Part shown: positions 7,620 to 16,317 of the stretch, piece by piece
Layout of the letters: each line of letters starts with the position of its first letter
Position numbering within the stretch: the stretch's first letter is position 1
Origin: Planctomycetaceae bacterium
GTDB taxonomy: Bacteria > Planctomycetota > Planctomycetia > Pirellulales > UBA1268
DNA length: 19,222 nt
Direction: 5' to 3'
Assembly (NCBI GenBank): GCA_002862165.1
Contig: PKCL01000296.1
Location: 1 to 19,222 of the forward strand
Made by a program: the position numbers and the translations under genes
The notes under the pieces: model-generated
Seen by the model: the letters and a program-made list of their open reading frames with translations, nothing else
The model's database searches: none
Told to the model about the DNA's origin: nothing

Positions 7620-8704
7620 AGCCCTAATGATTCCAATAACTTGGACGCCGACACGGTCTTGTTAAATTGCTTGACCGCTCTTTGTCGACCGGCATCACCT
7701 AAATGGGTTTGCAAGTTTTTATTCTCAAGAATTTCAATCGCCCGACGAGCAAATTCACTTTCTGGTAGTTCAGGTACCAGGATACCGGCCTCACTATCGC
7801 CGAGCATATCATGACTCTGTGGTGTATCGATTGCTACAGATGGGATACCGTGCGCGAAACTCTCGAGGAAGCATCCACCGTAAGCAACATGCCCTGGCTG
7901 AAGTACGAGCTCTACATGACGAAACAAAAATGGTAAGAGAGGCTGATTCTGAAACCAATGAATTGAGCCATCAACTTCTTCGACCCAGGCACGTCGTTGG
8001 AGACGTTGAAAAAGTGGGCCGCTGCCGACAACTATGTGCTCTACGTCATTTTTTGCGACTGCCATTTGGTCAAATCCCCAAATAAGCCTGTCTATCCGTG
8101 ATGTCGAAATCAGTGGCGCAACACATAGTGTCCATGTTTTCTTCGAGTTCAGGCCAATTTGAACAGCCACCTGATCTCTATCCATTAGCTCATCAAAGGC
8201 AACTGCTGCAGGAGGAACCACAAAGGCGGACTCCAAAGGCCTGATTCTTTTCGAAGCTTCGAGAATCCACTGACCTGCCACAATAACTTGATCAGCGCGT
8301 GCAACCATTGTTGCTTCTATCATCGTGCGGGGTGGGTGTGATAATTGCTGAATATATCGCCACGAATGACGCGACCGTCTCGATAGCAGCCTCAAACTTC
8401 CAACCATAAAAGCCGTTTCAATGCTCCAACCAATCACCAACTGAGGCTGCTCATTCCGTATGATTGCAGCAACCTCGGAGATTACTGAAAGATATACCGC
8501 CGGCCTCCTGCTGACACTGTAGACCACAGCACCAAGTCTCTTAAGACGTACAGCAAGGCCACGGCCTGAGGAAACCAGAACAACACATACTCGATACCCA
8601 GCAGCAAGAATTGCAACGACCGCCATTTCAATCTGGCGGCCGTTTCCTACTGGATCATAATCACTAGCAATCAGTATGAGCGTCTTTTTTGAATGACTTC
8701 GCAT
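7616..8704 (-). CDS. Glycosyltransferase, GT4-like (GT-B fold)
   Basis: A 362-residue cytoplasmic protein with two Rossmann-like halves. The N-terminal half starts TLILIASDYDPVGNGRQIEMAV, an acceptor-domain pattern with the early glycine loop. The C-terminal half has HIVVGSGPLFQRL and the nucleotide-sugar site FLESFAHGIPSVA, where Glu281 matches the second Glu of the GT4 E-x7-E motif; the first Glu position is Val273. The sugar donor and acceptor cannot be predicted. It follows hpt on the same strand after 68 bp and may be co-transcribed with it, though no functional link is evident. The kds/OstA-like run further right on the same strand suggests lipopolysaccharide as one possible target, but that is inference. 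The start is ATG at 8704 with no clear Shine-Dalgarno. Confidence 0.8.
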   Translation of the reverse strand: MRSHSKKTLILIASDYDPVGNGRQIEMAVVAILAAGYRVCVVLVSSGRGLAVRLKRLGAVVYSVSRRPAVYLSVISEVAAIIRNEQPQLVIGWSIETAFMVGSLRLLSRRSRHSWRYIQQLSHPPRTMIEATMVARADQVIVAGQWILEASKRIRPLESAFVVPPAAVAFDELMDRDQVAVQIGLNSKKTWTLCVAPLISTSRIDRLIWGFDQMAVAKNDVEHIVVGSGPLFQRLQRRAWVEEVDGSIHWFQNQPLLPFLFRHVELVLQPGHVAYGGCFLESFAHGIPSVAIDTPQSHDMLGDSEAGILVPELPESEFARRAIEILENKNLQTHLGDAGRQRAVKQFNKTVSASKLLESLGL

Positions 8705-8772
8705 CTTCGATCAAATCTACTTCGGCTAACGTATTCGACAATCAAGCCAACACAACAAGGAGTTTCACTGAC

Positions 8773-9294
8773 TCAAGAACCTACTGATACATCAATCAGA
8801 CAAATTTCAGGTAAATTACGCCATGCACCGTTATGGTCGAGGCCATACCCAACTACAAACACATCTGGAATATTAAAACCAACATAGTCTGGTTGCATAA
8901 CAACCTCTGTTCTACTCGTTTTGCGTAAGAGAACGAGTGACTTGACTGAGGCTGCACCTCGGGCGTATATCGCCTCAACTAACGCAGTCATTGTGCGTCC
9001 CGTATCGAAGATATCATCAACAAGTAATACATGCTTCTGAGATACATCGGGCAGCAGATCTAAGTGAAGATCAAGTTTTCCAGGAGTGGTTTCGAGCCCT
9101 CGATAACTGCTCGCAGCAACCATTCCAACCTCGATAAATCCATCGAGCCTGCGTAAAAGATCTGCAACGAGCATAATACTTCCAGTGAGTACACCGACAA
9201 GAACAAGGCGTTGTTCGCCTCGATCATCTTCGACAAGGCGAGCAAGCCGATCGATACCCTCAGACAATTCTTCACGAGATAGTAAAACTTCCAT
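8773..9294 (-). CDS. hpt: Hypoxanthine phosphoribosyltransferase
   Basis: A 173-residue purine-salvage enzyme that transfers phosphoribose from PRPP to hypoxanthine or guanine. The PRPP-binding signature is VDDIFDTGRT at residues 92-101, with acidic residues Asp93 and Asp94. GVLTGSIMLVADLLR near residue 34 and the flexible-loop block SSYRG near 62 are also typical, as is the C-terminal VVGYGLD segment contacting the purine. Length matches the usual 170-185 residues. The reading frame is open to an ATG at 9393, but the ATG at 9294 is preceded six bases away by GGAG and gives the normal N-terminus (MEVLLSREEL). It reads away from the esterase-like gene across about 100 bp that must hold both promoters. 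Confidence 0.93.
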   Translation of the reverse strand: MEVLLSREELSEGIDRLARLVEDDRGEQRLVLVGVLTGSIMLVADLLRRLDGFIEVGMVAASSYRGLETTPGKLDLHLDLLPDVSQKHVLLVDDIFDTGRTMTALVEAIYARGAASVKSLVLLRKTSRTEVVMQPDYVGFNIPDVFVVGYGLDHNGAWRNLPEICLIDVSVGS

Positions 9295-9300
9295 TATGAT

Positions 9301-9304
9301 CTCC
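9301..9304 (-). promoter_or_regulatory. Shine-Dalgarno deciding the hpt start
   Basis: GGAG on the minus strand, six bases before the ATG at 9294. It favours this start over the in-frame ATG at 9393, which has no such site. Confidence 0.7.
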
Positions 9305-9393
9305 GTATACGGCAGAACAGACCGTGCTTTCATTCGTATGTCATGGTGACGTGTTAAAACATTACCCGATCTATCAAGAATACAAAATCCCAT

Positions 9394-10164
9394 ATGGTCT
9401 TAAGATCTCCTACCAATTGGTCACGTTATTCAGTTGCCGGTCATACATGTGAACTCTTTCAACCGCCCACTGTCTTGGTACCAGGTCGTGTAATACTCTA
9501 TCTTCATGACCTGCAAGAAAGATCACCGACGAATCAGCCGTCGCTTCACAAAGCATTTGAATCCGCAGGCCTCCCAGTTCTCGTACCACACATTGGACGC
9601 ACTTGGGGTCTTCAGCAACCATTGATGCGGTTTGATACCAAGATAAGTGCCGAAGATTATCTACTAGGGCCTATTCTAGATGAGTGTGCTCGTATCACCG
9701 GAGTCACTTCAGGAGGAGTCGGTTTACTAGGCTGTGAAATGGGGGGACAGGCAGCACTTCGGCTGGCTTATCGACATCCAGGGAAATTCCCAATAGCCGC
9801 GGCGATTACACCAGCGATTGACTTCCACCTTGGAATGCAACGAGGACACGAATGGGTGGACGGTGAACTGTTCGATACGCTCTGGGAGATTTTCGATGAA
9901 CCCGAGCAGGCACGACAAGAGACTGCTATTCTGCATGTTCATCCACTGAACTGGCCGCGTCACCAGTGGTTTGCGAGTGCTGGCAATAATAATCGCTGGC
10001 ACGATGGTGCTGCCCGCCTCAGCAGCAAATTAATTGCGCTTGGTATTCCACACAAGGCAATCCTTGAGGCTATCGCTCATCATGATACGACTTCTGTTTT
10101 TATTCATGATGCTATTCATTTCATCATGGAATCACTCGATTCTGAAGAGAGACGTATTGATTAG
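9394..10164 (+). CDS. Esterase-fold (alpha/beta hydrolase) protein with atypical nucleophile position
   Basis: A 256-residue protein resembling esterase D / S-formylglutathione hydrolase-type alpha/beta hydrolases: VILYLHDLQ near residue 33 (oxyanion-loop strand), the nucleophile-elbow helix GCEMGGQAALRLAYRHPGKF, and a C-terminal HHDTTSVF histidine block (His229/His230). The usual elbow is GHSMGG. Here it is G113-C-E115-M-G-G, so the catalytic Ser position is Glu. The expected Asp region reads GNNNRWHD (Asn198-200), so the acid may also be missing. It may therefore be a non-catalytic relative, or use Cys114 or another residue in a way I cannot show. No signal peptide is visible, so it is probably cytoplasmic. 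It is transcribed away from hpt and converges with the OstA-like gene. No strong Shine-Dalgarno precedes the ATG at 9394. Confidence 0.75.
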   Translation: MVLRSPTNWSRYSVAGHTCELFQPPTVLVPGRVILYLHDLQERSPTNQPSLHKAFESAGLPVLVPHIGRTWGLQQPLMRFDTKISAEDYLLGPILDECARITGVTSGGVGLLGCEMGGQAALRLAYRHPGKFPIAAAITPAIDFHLGMQRGHEWVDGELFDTLWEIFDEPEQARQETAILHVHPLNWPRHQWFASAGNNNRWHDGAARLSSKLIALGIPHKAILEAIAHHDTTSVFIHDAIHFIMESLDSEERRID

Positions 10165-10275
10165 ATATCACCCAAATTTCTTTGATTGAAGATGAGCACT
10201 TCTTGCAAACACCTCCGGATCTTTAGAAACCAACACCTACTGTCAAAGCACCGGCACACGGTATCACACATCCTA

Positions 10276-13200
10276 CTACCGAGGAGCCTGAGGCATGTTT
10301 GTTCCACCAATCTGATCCAAGTCAAGGTATCGAGCATCTTTTACCTCAACACGATTATATTTTCGCCAATAAAGAATTTTTCCTGCTGAGGCACTCGATG
10401 TTGGTCCCCCTACGCGCTCTTGCCGAAAAAGCTGTGCATCACTCCTACCATCTCCCTCAAAGACAAGAAGATCTTTTGCCTCACTAAATGAGAGCCGTGC
10501 ACTCCGTGCCGTAAAAGAATCACCCTCAACGAGAACATTTCCACCCGCTGACAATTCAATAGTTCGGCCAGGCATTCCTGGAACAGAGGGTGTCTGGCCA
10601 ATGCCCAGAGTATCACTCGTTACCGCAATAGCTTTATCCGGTAGCCCTTTCGAATCATGAAGATCGAGGCTATCCTCCCAGGAATCAACGGGTCCCCAGA
10701 TTGTTTCAACTCGTTGTTGAAACTCCATCTGTCGCTGATTCATATTTCCAACAAAACCTCGTTGGAAATCCACACCGAGAAATGTCACGCCTGCTTCCTC
10801 AGCTGATTTACTCACGGCTGATTGCTGCTGGACGGGTTGCCCTGGTAGCCCCGGGGTTCCCATAGGAAGACCACCGCCGCCGCTACGAATGCTTGTCAGT
10901 CGACCCGGGCCTGTTCCTCGAACATCTCCTGTAAATCTGTTAAAAAAGAGATCACGAACAAATAAATTCTCGACGGAGCTTGGCTTTCCATCAGCCTCAG
11001 ACGCGCTCCGGATCTGAACGCCATTTCCACAAGTAATCCGACCAATATCGGTCTGCTGGCTTGAAACAGTGCTCTGCTGACTGCTGAAGTTCACTGGATT
11101 GGTAAAAATGCATTCAAGTATGCCAGCTTGTAGCGTCACAGCACCGCTCGCTGTTTGAACCCGATCAACAAAACGAGCAGTCTGTCCATCGAAATCCATC
11201 CTACCCTGCCAGTCGATAATCAACGGCTGAGCAGCTCTTGTGGTTTTTCTTGGTTGGGCCTGCTGAGCACCGGTACCAAGAAGGTCAAATGACTCCAAGC
11301 CAACACCAGCGTTCGCCACTGGGACTGTTAATTGACCACCCCCATCAACTGCAACTCGATTCTGGCCACGATCAAATTCAATCAATGGACCTTTGAGACT
11401 GAATTGCTCACTGTCCACAGTAGCAGGACGCCCTGATACGACAGCTTTTGCATCAAACTGTGTAGGTCTTGTTAGCTGCAGTTGATCACCGCGGATATTG
11501 AGTCGTGGCTCTACTTGCCTTCCACCTGTAGCCTGCTCGAGAAGTTGAACTTCCCCTTCAAGTGACATCTCCTCTAATTCATTTTGATCAGATGCAAGAA
11601 CGACAAGTCCACGAATAAGATTTCCTGTCGCTAACAATTTTCGTTCAACTGACACAGGTGGACGAATGGGAGGAATTGGTTGTCGAGTTTTTTGCCCCAC
11701 GGCAACTTTTATTTCACTTGGCCTCTCACGCGTATCGCCTTCACTGACAGCGACTGCCGAAAAATCTTGACTTTTTTGTGCACTACTCGACAATCCAGCA
11801 TCTCTTCGAAACCAGATCTCCATTCGATCTGTACGAGCTGCAACTTCTGGGACATCCACTTCGACAACGCCCCGTACAAGCATCCGCAATGGATTCAATG
11901 AGGTGACATGAGGCAATTGATTTGCCTGTAGGCGTGCAGACTCATTCTCTTGGATTTGCTCAAACCAGAAATGCATTTCTGCGCCCGTAAGTTTGCCTTG
12001 CAAATCTACGGACACCTCCGCCTGACCTGATAATGAAGCAACATGCCCTACATCATCCGGACGAATCCGCAACCACTTCTGCCAGTGAGACTCGATGGCT
12101 GGCTGGCTCTCATTAATCGCCCGAATCCAACCCGGACCGATTGCCATTAAAGAACCAATTGTATTGTTCTCACCTGGCGTGTAGTCGACAGATTTTGCCT
12201 CAAGTTCAACCCCCGACGTGTAAATAGATACCGGATCTTCCCCGTCAAGCAAAATTCTTTGAGTTTGCAGCTCGTATCCAAGCCTATCGGCTCGTACTTC
12301 AATACCTGCATCGGCACTATGAACTCGCGCTGGTGAACCACTTGCTTGAATCTCAACAACTTCCAAGCCACTTGATGCATTCTGCGTCAGATGACGATCT
12401 GGCTCACCTAGAACCAGTGCAAGAACATCACAGGTGAGGCTATCTCCTCCTTGTCCGGGTACGCCACGACAAACGTTAACAGCATCTTCAAGAGTAATCA
12501 CCTTGGCTGAAAGATTTGCAGTTAGTTTACCGTCACATTTTACCAGAACAGGTTTTTCACTTGCTTCCGCATCAGACATGTGATCAGCCGAATTCGGCAA
12601 TACACCAGTTTCTAGTCCTTCCAGCCGCAGTTCTACCTCTCGTTCGAGTTGAATTGAATCAATACCACCAATATTAGGACCGTGGCTACTCCCTTCAGGA
12701 CTTGGGAGAAGTGTCGCCACGAGACCACGGCCTTTGCCAACGGACCTTCCAAAGCGGAAGTCTACTTTTTCATTTGTATGAATTTCGAATTCATCAAGCT
12801 CAAGATCACGTGTCACAAGTTCGATTTCATCGTTAGCACCAGGAAAACTTTCTGTGCCACGGACAATGACTTGACCCCGTAGGCTACCTCCAACAAGACG
12901 CGCCAATCTACCTGCTCGTAAATCAAGTGGCTCATCGAATTCGAGTACGGCGCCCTGTGGGGCTCGCAGTAACATAGTGCGGCCCTTTTCTGCATTCGCT
13001 CGCCGTTGACCGTCGGGTAGAACGATAACTGTGCAGGGTACTAGATTGACACGGCCATCAGGCAACGAATGGTACTGCTTAAATAAAAGTCGCATGCCAC
13101 GGCTTTCCATTACTATTGGATCGGCATGTTCCCAGGCATCAGGTGGAAATAGATCTCTCACAGCATCAAGCCTGCGGTCAGCACGGGCTCGTATGGCAGC

Positions 13201-13344
13201 GGCTTGCTCTGGAGTTAGTTCCTCGACTCCTACTGTTTCGCGATAGCGGGGTTCAACCCAAGGAACAACGGCTAAGCGGTACAGACCCGCTGTCGCCAAG
13301 ACTACGAGAAACACCCGTACTGTGCGTCCTAAACGGTGTTCCAT
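10276..13344 (-). CDS. Very large OstA/LptA-LptC-like membrane-anchored protein
   Basis: A 1,022-residue protein. Near the N-terminus (TVRVFLVVLATAGLYRLAVV, about residues 8-27) is one membrane segment, like LptC. The rest is rich in short beta-strand repeats, for example GGSLRGQVIVRG and GQVIV/GNVLVEGD patterns. The C-terminal part (GGNVLVEGDSFTARSARLSF, then KDLLVFEGDG) is a good OstA/LptA-type jellyroll stretch. It directly follows kdsC with the junction TGATG, the slot held by lptC and lptA in enterobacterial kdsD-kdsC-lptC-lptA-lptB. I infer a periplasm-spanning role in carrying lipopolysaccharide to the outer membrane. It is about five times longer than LptC or LptA, and no lptB lies downstream. 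The ATG at 13344 is chosen over the adjacent TTG at 13347. Two consecutive TAG stops end it. Confidence 0.7.
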   Translation of the reverse strand: MEHRLGRTVRVFLVVLATAGLYRLAVVPWVEPRYRETVGVEELTPEQAAAIRARADRRLDAVRDLFPPDAWEHADPIVMESRGMRLLFKQYHSLPDGRVNLVPCTVIVLPDGQRRANAEKGRTMLLRAPQGAVLEFDEPLDLRAGRLARLVGGSLRGQVIVRGTESFPGANDEIELVTRDLELDEFEIHTNEKVDFRFGRSVGKGRGLVATLLPSPEGSSHGPNIGGIDSIQLEREVELRLEGLETGVLPNSADHMSDAEASEKPVLVKCDGKLTANLSAKVITLEDAVNVCRGVPGQGGDSLTCDVLALVLGEPDRHLTQNASSGLEVVEIQASGSPARVHSADAGIEVRADRLGYELQTQRILLDGEDPVSIYTSGVELEAKSVDYTPGENNTIGSLMAIGPGWIRAINESQPAIESHWQKWLRIRPDDVGHVASLSGQAEVSVDLQGKLTGAEMHFWFEQIQENESARLQANQLPHVTSLNPLRMLVRGVVEVDVPEVAARTDRMEIWFRRDAGLSSSAQKSQDFSAVAVSEGDTRERPSEIKVAVGQKTRQPIPPIRPPVSVERKLLATGNLIRGLVVLASDQNELEEMSLEGEVQLLEQATGGRQVEPRLNIRGDQLQLTRPTQFDAKAVVSGRPATVDSEQFSLKGPLIEFDRGQNRVAVDGGGQLTVPVANAGVGLESFDLLGTGAQQAQPRKTTRAAQPLIIDWQGRMDFDGQTARFVDRVQTASGAVTLQAGILECIFTNPVNFSSQQSTVSSQQTDIGRITCGNGVQIRSASEADGKPSSVENLFVRDLFFNRFTGDVRGTGPGRLTSIRSGGGGLPMGTPGLPGQPVQQQSAVSKSAEEAGVTFLGVDFQRGFVGNMNQRQMEFQQRVETIWGPVDSWEDSLDLHDSKGLPDKAIAVTSDTLGIGQTPSVPGMPGRTIELSAGGNVLVEGDSFTARSARLSFSEAKDLLVFEGDGRSDAQLFRQERVGGPTSSASAGKILYWRKYNRVEVKDARYLDLDQIGGTNMPQAPR

Positions 13345-13892
13345 CAAGCAATTCCATTACCTTGATAGTGTAGAACAAGATTTTCCCAACAACCACGAGA
13401 TCGCAGGAGAACTTCGACTGTTTCACGTACGGCTCCTTTTCCTCCTGGCAACTGAGTGGTGAAATCTGATACTTCTTGAACTTCCTGACAAGCGTCCGCA
13501 ACTGCCACACCGAATCCAGCTCGTTGAATGACTGAAAGATCCGGAAGATCATCTCCAATATAGGCCAATGAATCCCAACCCAAGTGACATAAAGCAAGAA
13601 GTTCAGAAACTGCTTTCACTTTATCTCTGATGCCTTGCCTTACGAAGTTGACGCCCAACTCGTTGGAACGCCATTGGACAACGTGACTTGAACGTCCCGT
13701 GACGATACCCACTTGAAAACCAGCTTGCTGCCAAAGCTTTATTCCTAGTCCATCTCGAATATTAAAGGTCTTGTGCTCAATACCATCCTCTGACCAGGTC
13801 ACCCCACCATCCGTAAGAACTCCATCACAATCCAACAAGAGAAGTTGAATCTTGTCCTTATTCGAGGGAATGTCTGGTGCGGTTTCTGACAT
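13344..13892 (-). CDS. kdsC: 3-deoxy-D-manno-octulosonate 8-phosphate phosphatase (KdsC-like HAD)
   Basis: A 182-residue HAD phosphatase of the small, capless C0 class that forms Kdo from Kdo-8-phosphate. Motif I is LLDCDGVLTDG with nucleophile Asp21 and Asp23. Motif II is VTGRSS, motif III is the Lys in RQGIRDK, and motif IV is YIGDDLPDL. The C-terminal tail GGKGAVRE is the KdsC signature that reaches into the neighbouring subunit of the tetramer. Length is standard for KdsC. The in-frame TTG at 13904 would add four residues, but the ATG at 13892 is preferred; neither has a clear Shine-Dalgarno. It follows kdsD by about 78 bp and joins the OstA-like gene through TGATG, so the three are probably one operon. 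Confidence 0.9.
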   Translation of the reverse strand: MSETAPDIPSNKDKIQLLLLDCDGVLTDGGVTWSEDGIEHKTFNIRDGLGIKLWQQAGFQVGIVTGRSSHVVQWRSNELGVNFVRQGIRDKVKAVSELLALCHLGWDSLAYIGDDLPDLSVIQRAGFGVAVADACQEVQEVSDFTTQLPGGKGAVRETVEVLLRSRGCWENLVLHYQGNGIA

Positions 13893-13970
13893 CGGCCGAC
13901 TCAAAATGAATTTTGTAAAATAAACAACGTACGGGGAACCACATGACTTTTAAAACATATGTATTTTCGC

Positions 13971-15014
13971 TCAGGCTGCTGAACTGTGCTCCCGCTGCTC
14001 TTGACTTCGACCATTCGTCTCTTTCGTGGTTGCTGAAAAGTCAGCGCCTACTAAATCAACAACATCAATGAGACCGCGAGGGCGTCCATTTGTATCAACA
14101 ACCGGCAGTTCACTGAGGCGACGACTCTCGAGCAAAGCTACAGCGTCTTCCAGCCGGGTACCTTCCAGCACTGAAATCGGATGGATAGTCATCACCTCAT
14201 GAATCGGTCGATCTAGAGCATTGTCTTGACGATTCTCAAAGAGCCTCGCGAGGTCACTATCTGTAAAAATTCCAACCAACTGATCATTTGTACCAACAAT
14301 CATCACAGCACCCGTCCGTCGCGATGGAAGAGGGCGAGCGAAAATCTGACGGACAGTATCATCAGTCCTTGCTAAACGGCAATGCTCAACTGAGCGCATC
14401 TTTTCTTCAACTTGAAGAAGACGCATGCCAAGACTTCCTCCTGGATGTCGCGATGCAAAATCAGCATGACTAAATCCACGACTACCACTCAACACGAGTG
14501 ACATACTGTCGCCGATTGCAAGCATGACAGTCGTACTCGTACTTGGGGCAACGCCCAAGGAGTCGGCTTCTTTCAAACGACCTGTCTCTACAACAACACT
14601 GGCAAATGTTCCAAGGGTACTATTCCTGCAACTTGTCATTGCTATGAGTGGTATTTTTCGGGCTCTGATATGTGGCAGAATCTGTGTCAATTCAGCAGTC
14701 TCTCCGGACTGCGAAATAGCCAAAATCAAATCATCGTTCCGTAAAACACCAAGATCTCCATGCATTGCCTCCGCTGGATGAAGGAAGTGACTAGGAGTTC
14801 CAGTCGATGCTAATGTGGCTGAAATTTTTCTTCCGATAAGCCCGGCTTTGCCCATGCCCGTCACGACAACACTACCCGTGCATTCCCGAAGGAGTTCTAT
14901 TGCTTTGCAGAAAGAATCATCGAGCATCTTGATGGCATCAAGAATCGCAGTGGCCTCTGAACGTAGCACTGCAGCGGCTTGCTCAAGCACTATTTGATTA
15001 TTCGATTCAGCCAC
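13971..15014 (-). CDS. kdsD: Arabinose-5-phosphate isomerase with SIS and two CBS domains
   Basis: A 347-residue KdsD/KpsF-type isomerase converting ribulose-5-phosphate to arabinose-5-phosphate for Kdo synthesis. The SIS domain spans about residues 35-175, with VVTGMGKAGLIGRKISATLA, the HPAEAMHGDLG block and SQSGETAEL. The HADFASRHPGGSLG stretch after it is characteristic of KdsD. Two CBS domains follow (about 205-265 and 270-330, the latter ending in ELPVVDTNGRPRGLIDVVDLV), probably sensing a nucleotide or a product. Length and order match the family closely. The start is a GTG at 15014, fixed by a perfect AGGAGG six bases upstream. The C-terminal tail after the second CBS is polar and likely disordered. 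It is followed by kdsC. Confidence 0.93.
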   Translation of the reverse strand: MAESNNQIVLEQAAAVLRSEATAILDAIKMLDDSFCKAIELLRECTGSVVVTGMGKAGLIGRKISATLASTGTPSHFLHPAEAMHGDLGVLRNDDLILAISQSGETAELTQILPHIRARKIPLIAMTSCRNSTLGTFASVVVETGRLKEADSLGVAPSTSTTVMLAIGDSMSLVLSGSRGFSHADFASRHPGGSLGMRLLQVEEKMRSVEHCRLARTDDTVRQIFARPLPSRRTGAVMIVGTNDQLVGIFTDSDLARLFENRQDNALDRPIHEVMTIHPISVLEGTRLEDAVALLESRRLSELPVVDTNGRPRGLIDVVDLVGADFSATTKETNGRSQEQREHSSAA

Positions 15015-15020
15015 AGCCGT

Positions 15021-15026
15021 CCTCCT
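15021..15026 (-). promoter_or_regulatory. Perfect Shine-Dalgarno deciding the kdsD GTG start
   Basis: AGGAGG on the minus strand, six bases before the GTG at 15014. It is the strongest ribosome-binding site in the window. Confidence 0.85.
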
Positions 15027-15123
15027 GTCCTTTATCCATTTACCGGATTCTCGATAAACGAATAAGGACTATACGGCGACCACCAGCGCCACCACAACGC
15101 GCATTTACCTCATGGAAAACAGC

Positions 15124-15140
15124 CGTTTGGCAATCAAACG
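15124..15140 (-). terminator. Weak hairpin after fba
   Basis: cgtttg (15124-15129) and caaacg (15135-15140) form a 6-bp stem around a 5-nt loop, about 17 bp beyond the fba stop. On the minus strand it is followed by gctgtttt. This could attenuate transcription into kdsD, but the T-run is short. Confidence 0.3.
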
Positions 15141-15157
15141 AATTTACAAAACCGCCT

Positions 15158-16195
15158 TTAAGCGTACCGTTTTGCCATTTCGTCCAGTGATATGACCGGT
15201 ACTTTCCCAGCATTACCAGCCTGCCCGAACTGTACCATTCGCTCAGCACACACTTTCTGCATGGCTGCCCTTGCTGGCTTCAGGTAGTCCCTGGGATCAA
15301 ACTTCTCAGATGTTTCTGCGAGAACTTTACGAATCGCACCCGTAATTGCCATACGGCAATCTGTATCAACATTGATTTTCCGAACACCGTGTTTGATGCC
15401 CCGCTGAATTTCTTCAACTGGAACACCGTACGTCTGAGGCATTTTCCCGCCGTACTTGTTAATAATATCCTGTAACTCCTGAGGCACGCTTGATGAACCG
15501 TGCATCACGAGATGACAGTTTGGCAATTTGGCGTGAATCTCTTCGATTCGCTTCATTGCAAGAACATCACCGTCAGGCTTACGGCTGAACTTATACGCAC
15601 CGTGGCTTGTGCCAATCGCAACCGCGAGAGCATCGACGCCCGTTGCCTCAACAAACCGAGCGGCTTCATCAGGATTTGTGAGTAATTGATCCTGTGAAAG
15701 AACACCTTCGGCTCCATGACCATCTTCGGCTTCACCTTGGCCACTTTCGAGTGAACCAAGACAACCAAGTTCCCCCTCCACTGAAACGCCCCGTGAATGC
15801 GCTTGCTTGACAACTTCAGTAGTGACCTGAACGTTGTAATCAAAATCAGCAGGAGTCTTGCCATCTTCCCTGAGAGAACCGTCCATCATTACGCTGGTGA
15901 AACCATTATCAATTGCACTTTCACATGTTGCTGGCGAATTTCCATGGTCCTGGTGCATAGCGACTGGTATGCCAGGGTACAGTTCTGCGGCAGCGAGCAT
16001 CAGGTGACGCAAATAATTGTCCTGACTATATGACCGAGCACCCCGGGAGGCCTGCACAATAACCGGCGAATCTGTCTCCTTTGCCGCCTCCATAATAGCT
16101 TGGATTTGCTCCATGTTATTGACGTTGAAAGCAGCCAACCCGTAATTATTTTCAGCAGCATGATCGAGTAAGATACGCAAAGGAACCAAAGGCAT
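15158..16195 (-). CDS. fba: Class II fructose-bisphosphate aldolase
   Basis: A 345-residue zinc-dependent aldolase that cleaves or forms fructose-1,6-bisphosphate. Catalytic and metal motifs are visible: VAMHQDHGN with Asp83 and His84, the GVSVEGELGCLG block, GTSHGAYKF and LVMHGSSSVP with further zinc histidines, and the phosphate-binding KINVDTDCRMA. Length and the GVRKINVDTD block fit the Calvin-cycle-type subgroup (CbbA-like), which is also common in non-autotrophs, so no carbon-fixation claim is made. The frame extends to a TTG at 16231, but the ATG at 16195 has GGAGAG seven bases upstream and gives the normal N-terminus MPLVPLRILLDHAAEN. It is divergent from the DUF454 gene and precedes kdsD by 143 bp, with only a weak hairpin between. 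Confidence 0.95.
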   Translation of the reverse strand: MPLVPLRILLDHAAENNYGLAAFNVNNMEQIQAIMEAAKETDSPVIVQASRGARSYSQDNYLRHLMLAAAELYPGIPVAMHQDHGNSPATCESAIDNGFTSVMMDGSLREDGKTPADFDYNVQVTTEVVKQAHSRGVSVEGELGCLGSLESGQGEAEDGHGAEGVLSQDQLLTNPDEAARFVEATGVDALAVAIGTSHGAYKFSRKPDGDVLAMKRIEEIHAKLPNCHLVMHGSSSVPQELQDIINKYGGKMPQTYGVPVEEIQRGIKHGVRKINVDTDCRMAITGAIRKVLAETSEKFDPRDYLKPARAAMQKVCAERMVQFGQAGNAGKVPVISLDEMAKRYA

Positions 16196-16202
16196 AAGAA
16201 AA

Positions 16203-16208
16203 CTCTCC
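16203..16208 (-). promoter_or_regulatory. Shine-Dalgarno deciding the fba start
   Basis: GGAGAG on the minus strand, seven bases before the ATG at 16195. It supports this start over the upstream in-frame TTG and the second ATG at 16210. Confidence 0.7.
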
Positions 16209-16317
16209 ATCAGAGTAGTGAAAGCGAACAATCATTCGACTAAGATCATACGGAATCTTTCAACATGCTAAAATCCCCCCATCAAATATGCCCAAAAGCC
16301 AAACGAGAGAAACAGGC

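Noticed and set aside
16246..16274. Extended -10 promoter (tgctaaaat) before the DUF454 gene
   Set aside because: The matching -35 position reads tcatac, too far from consensus to call.
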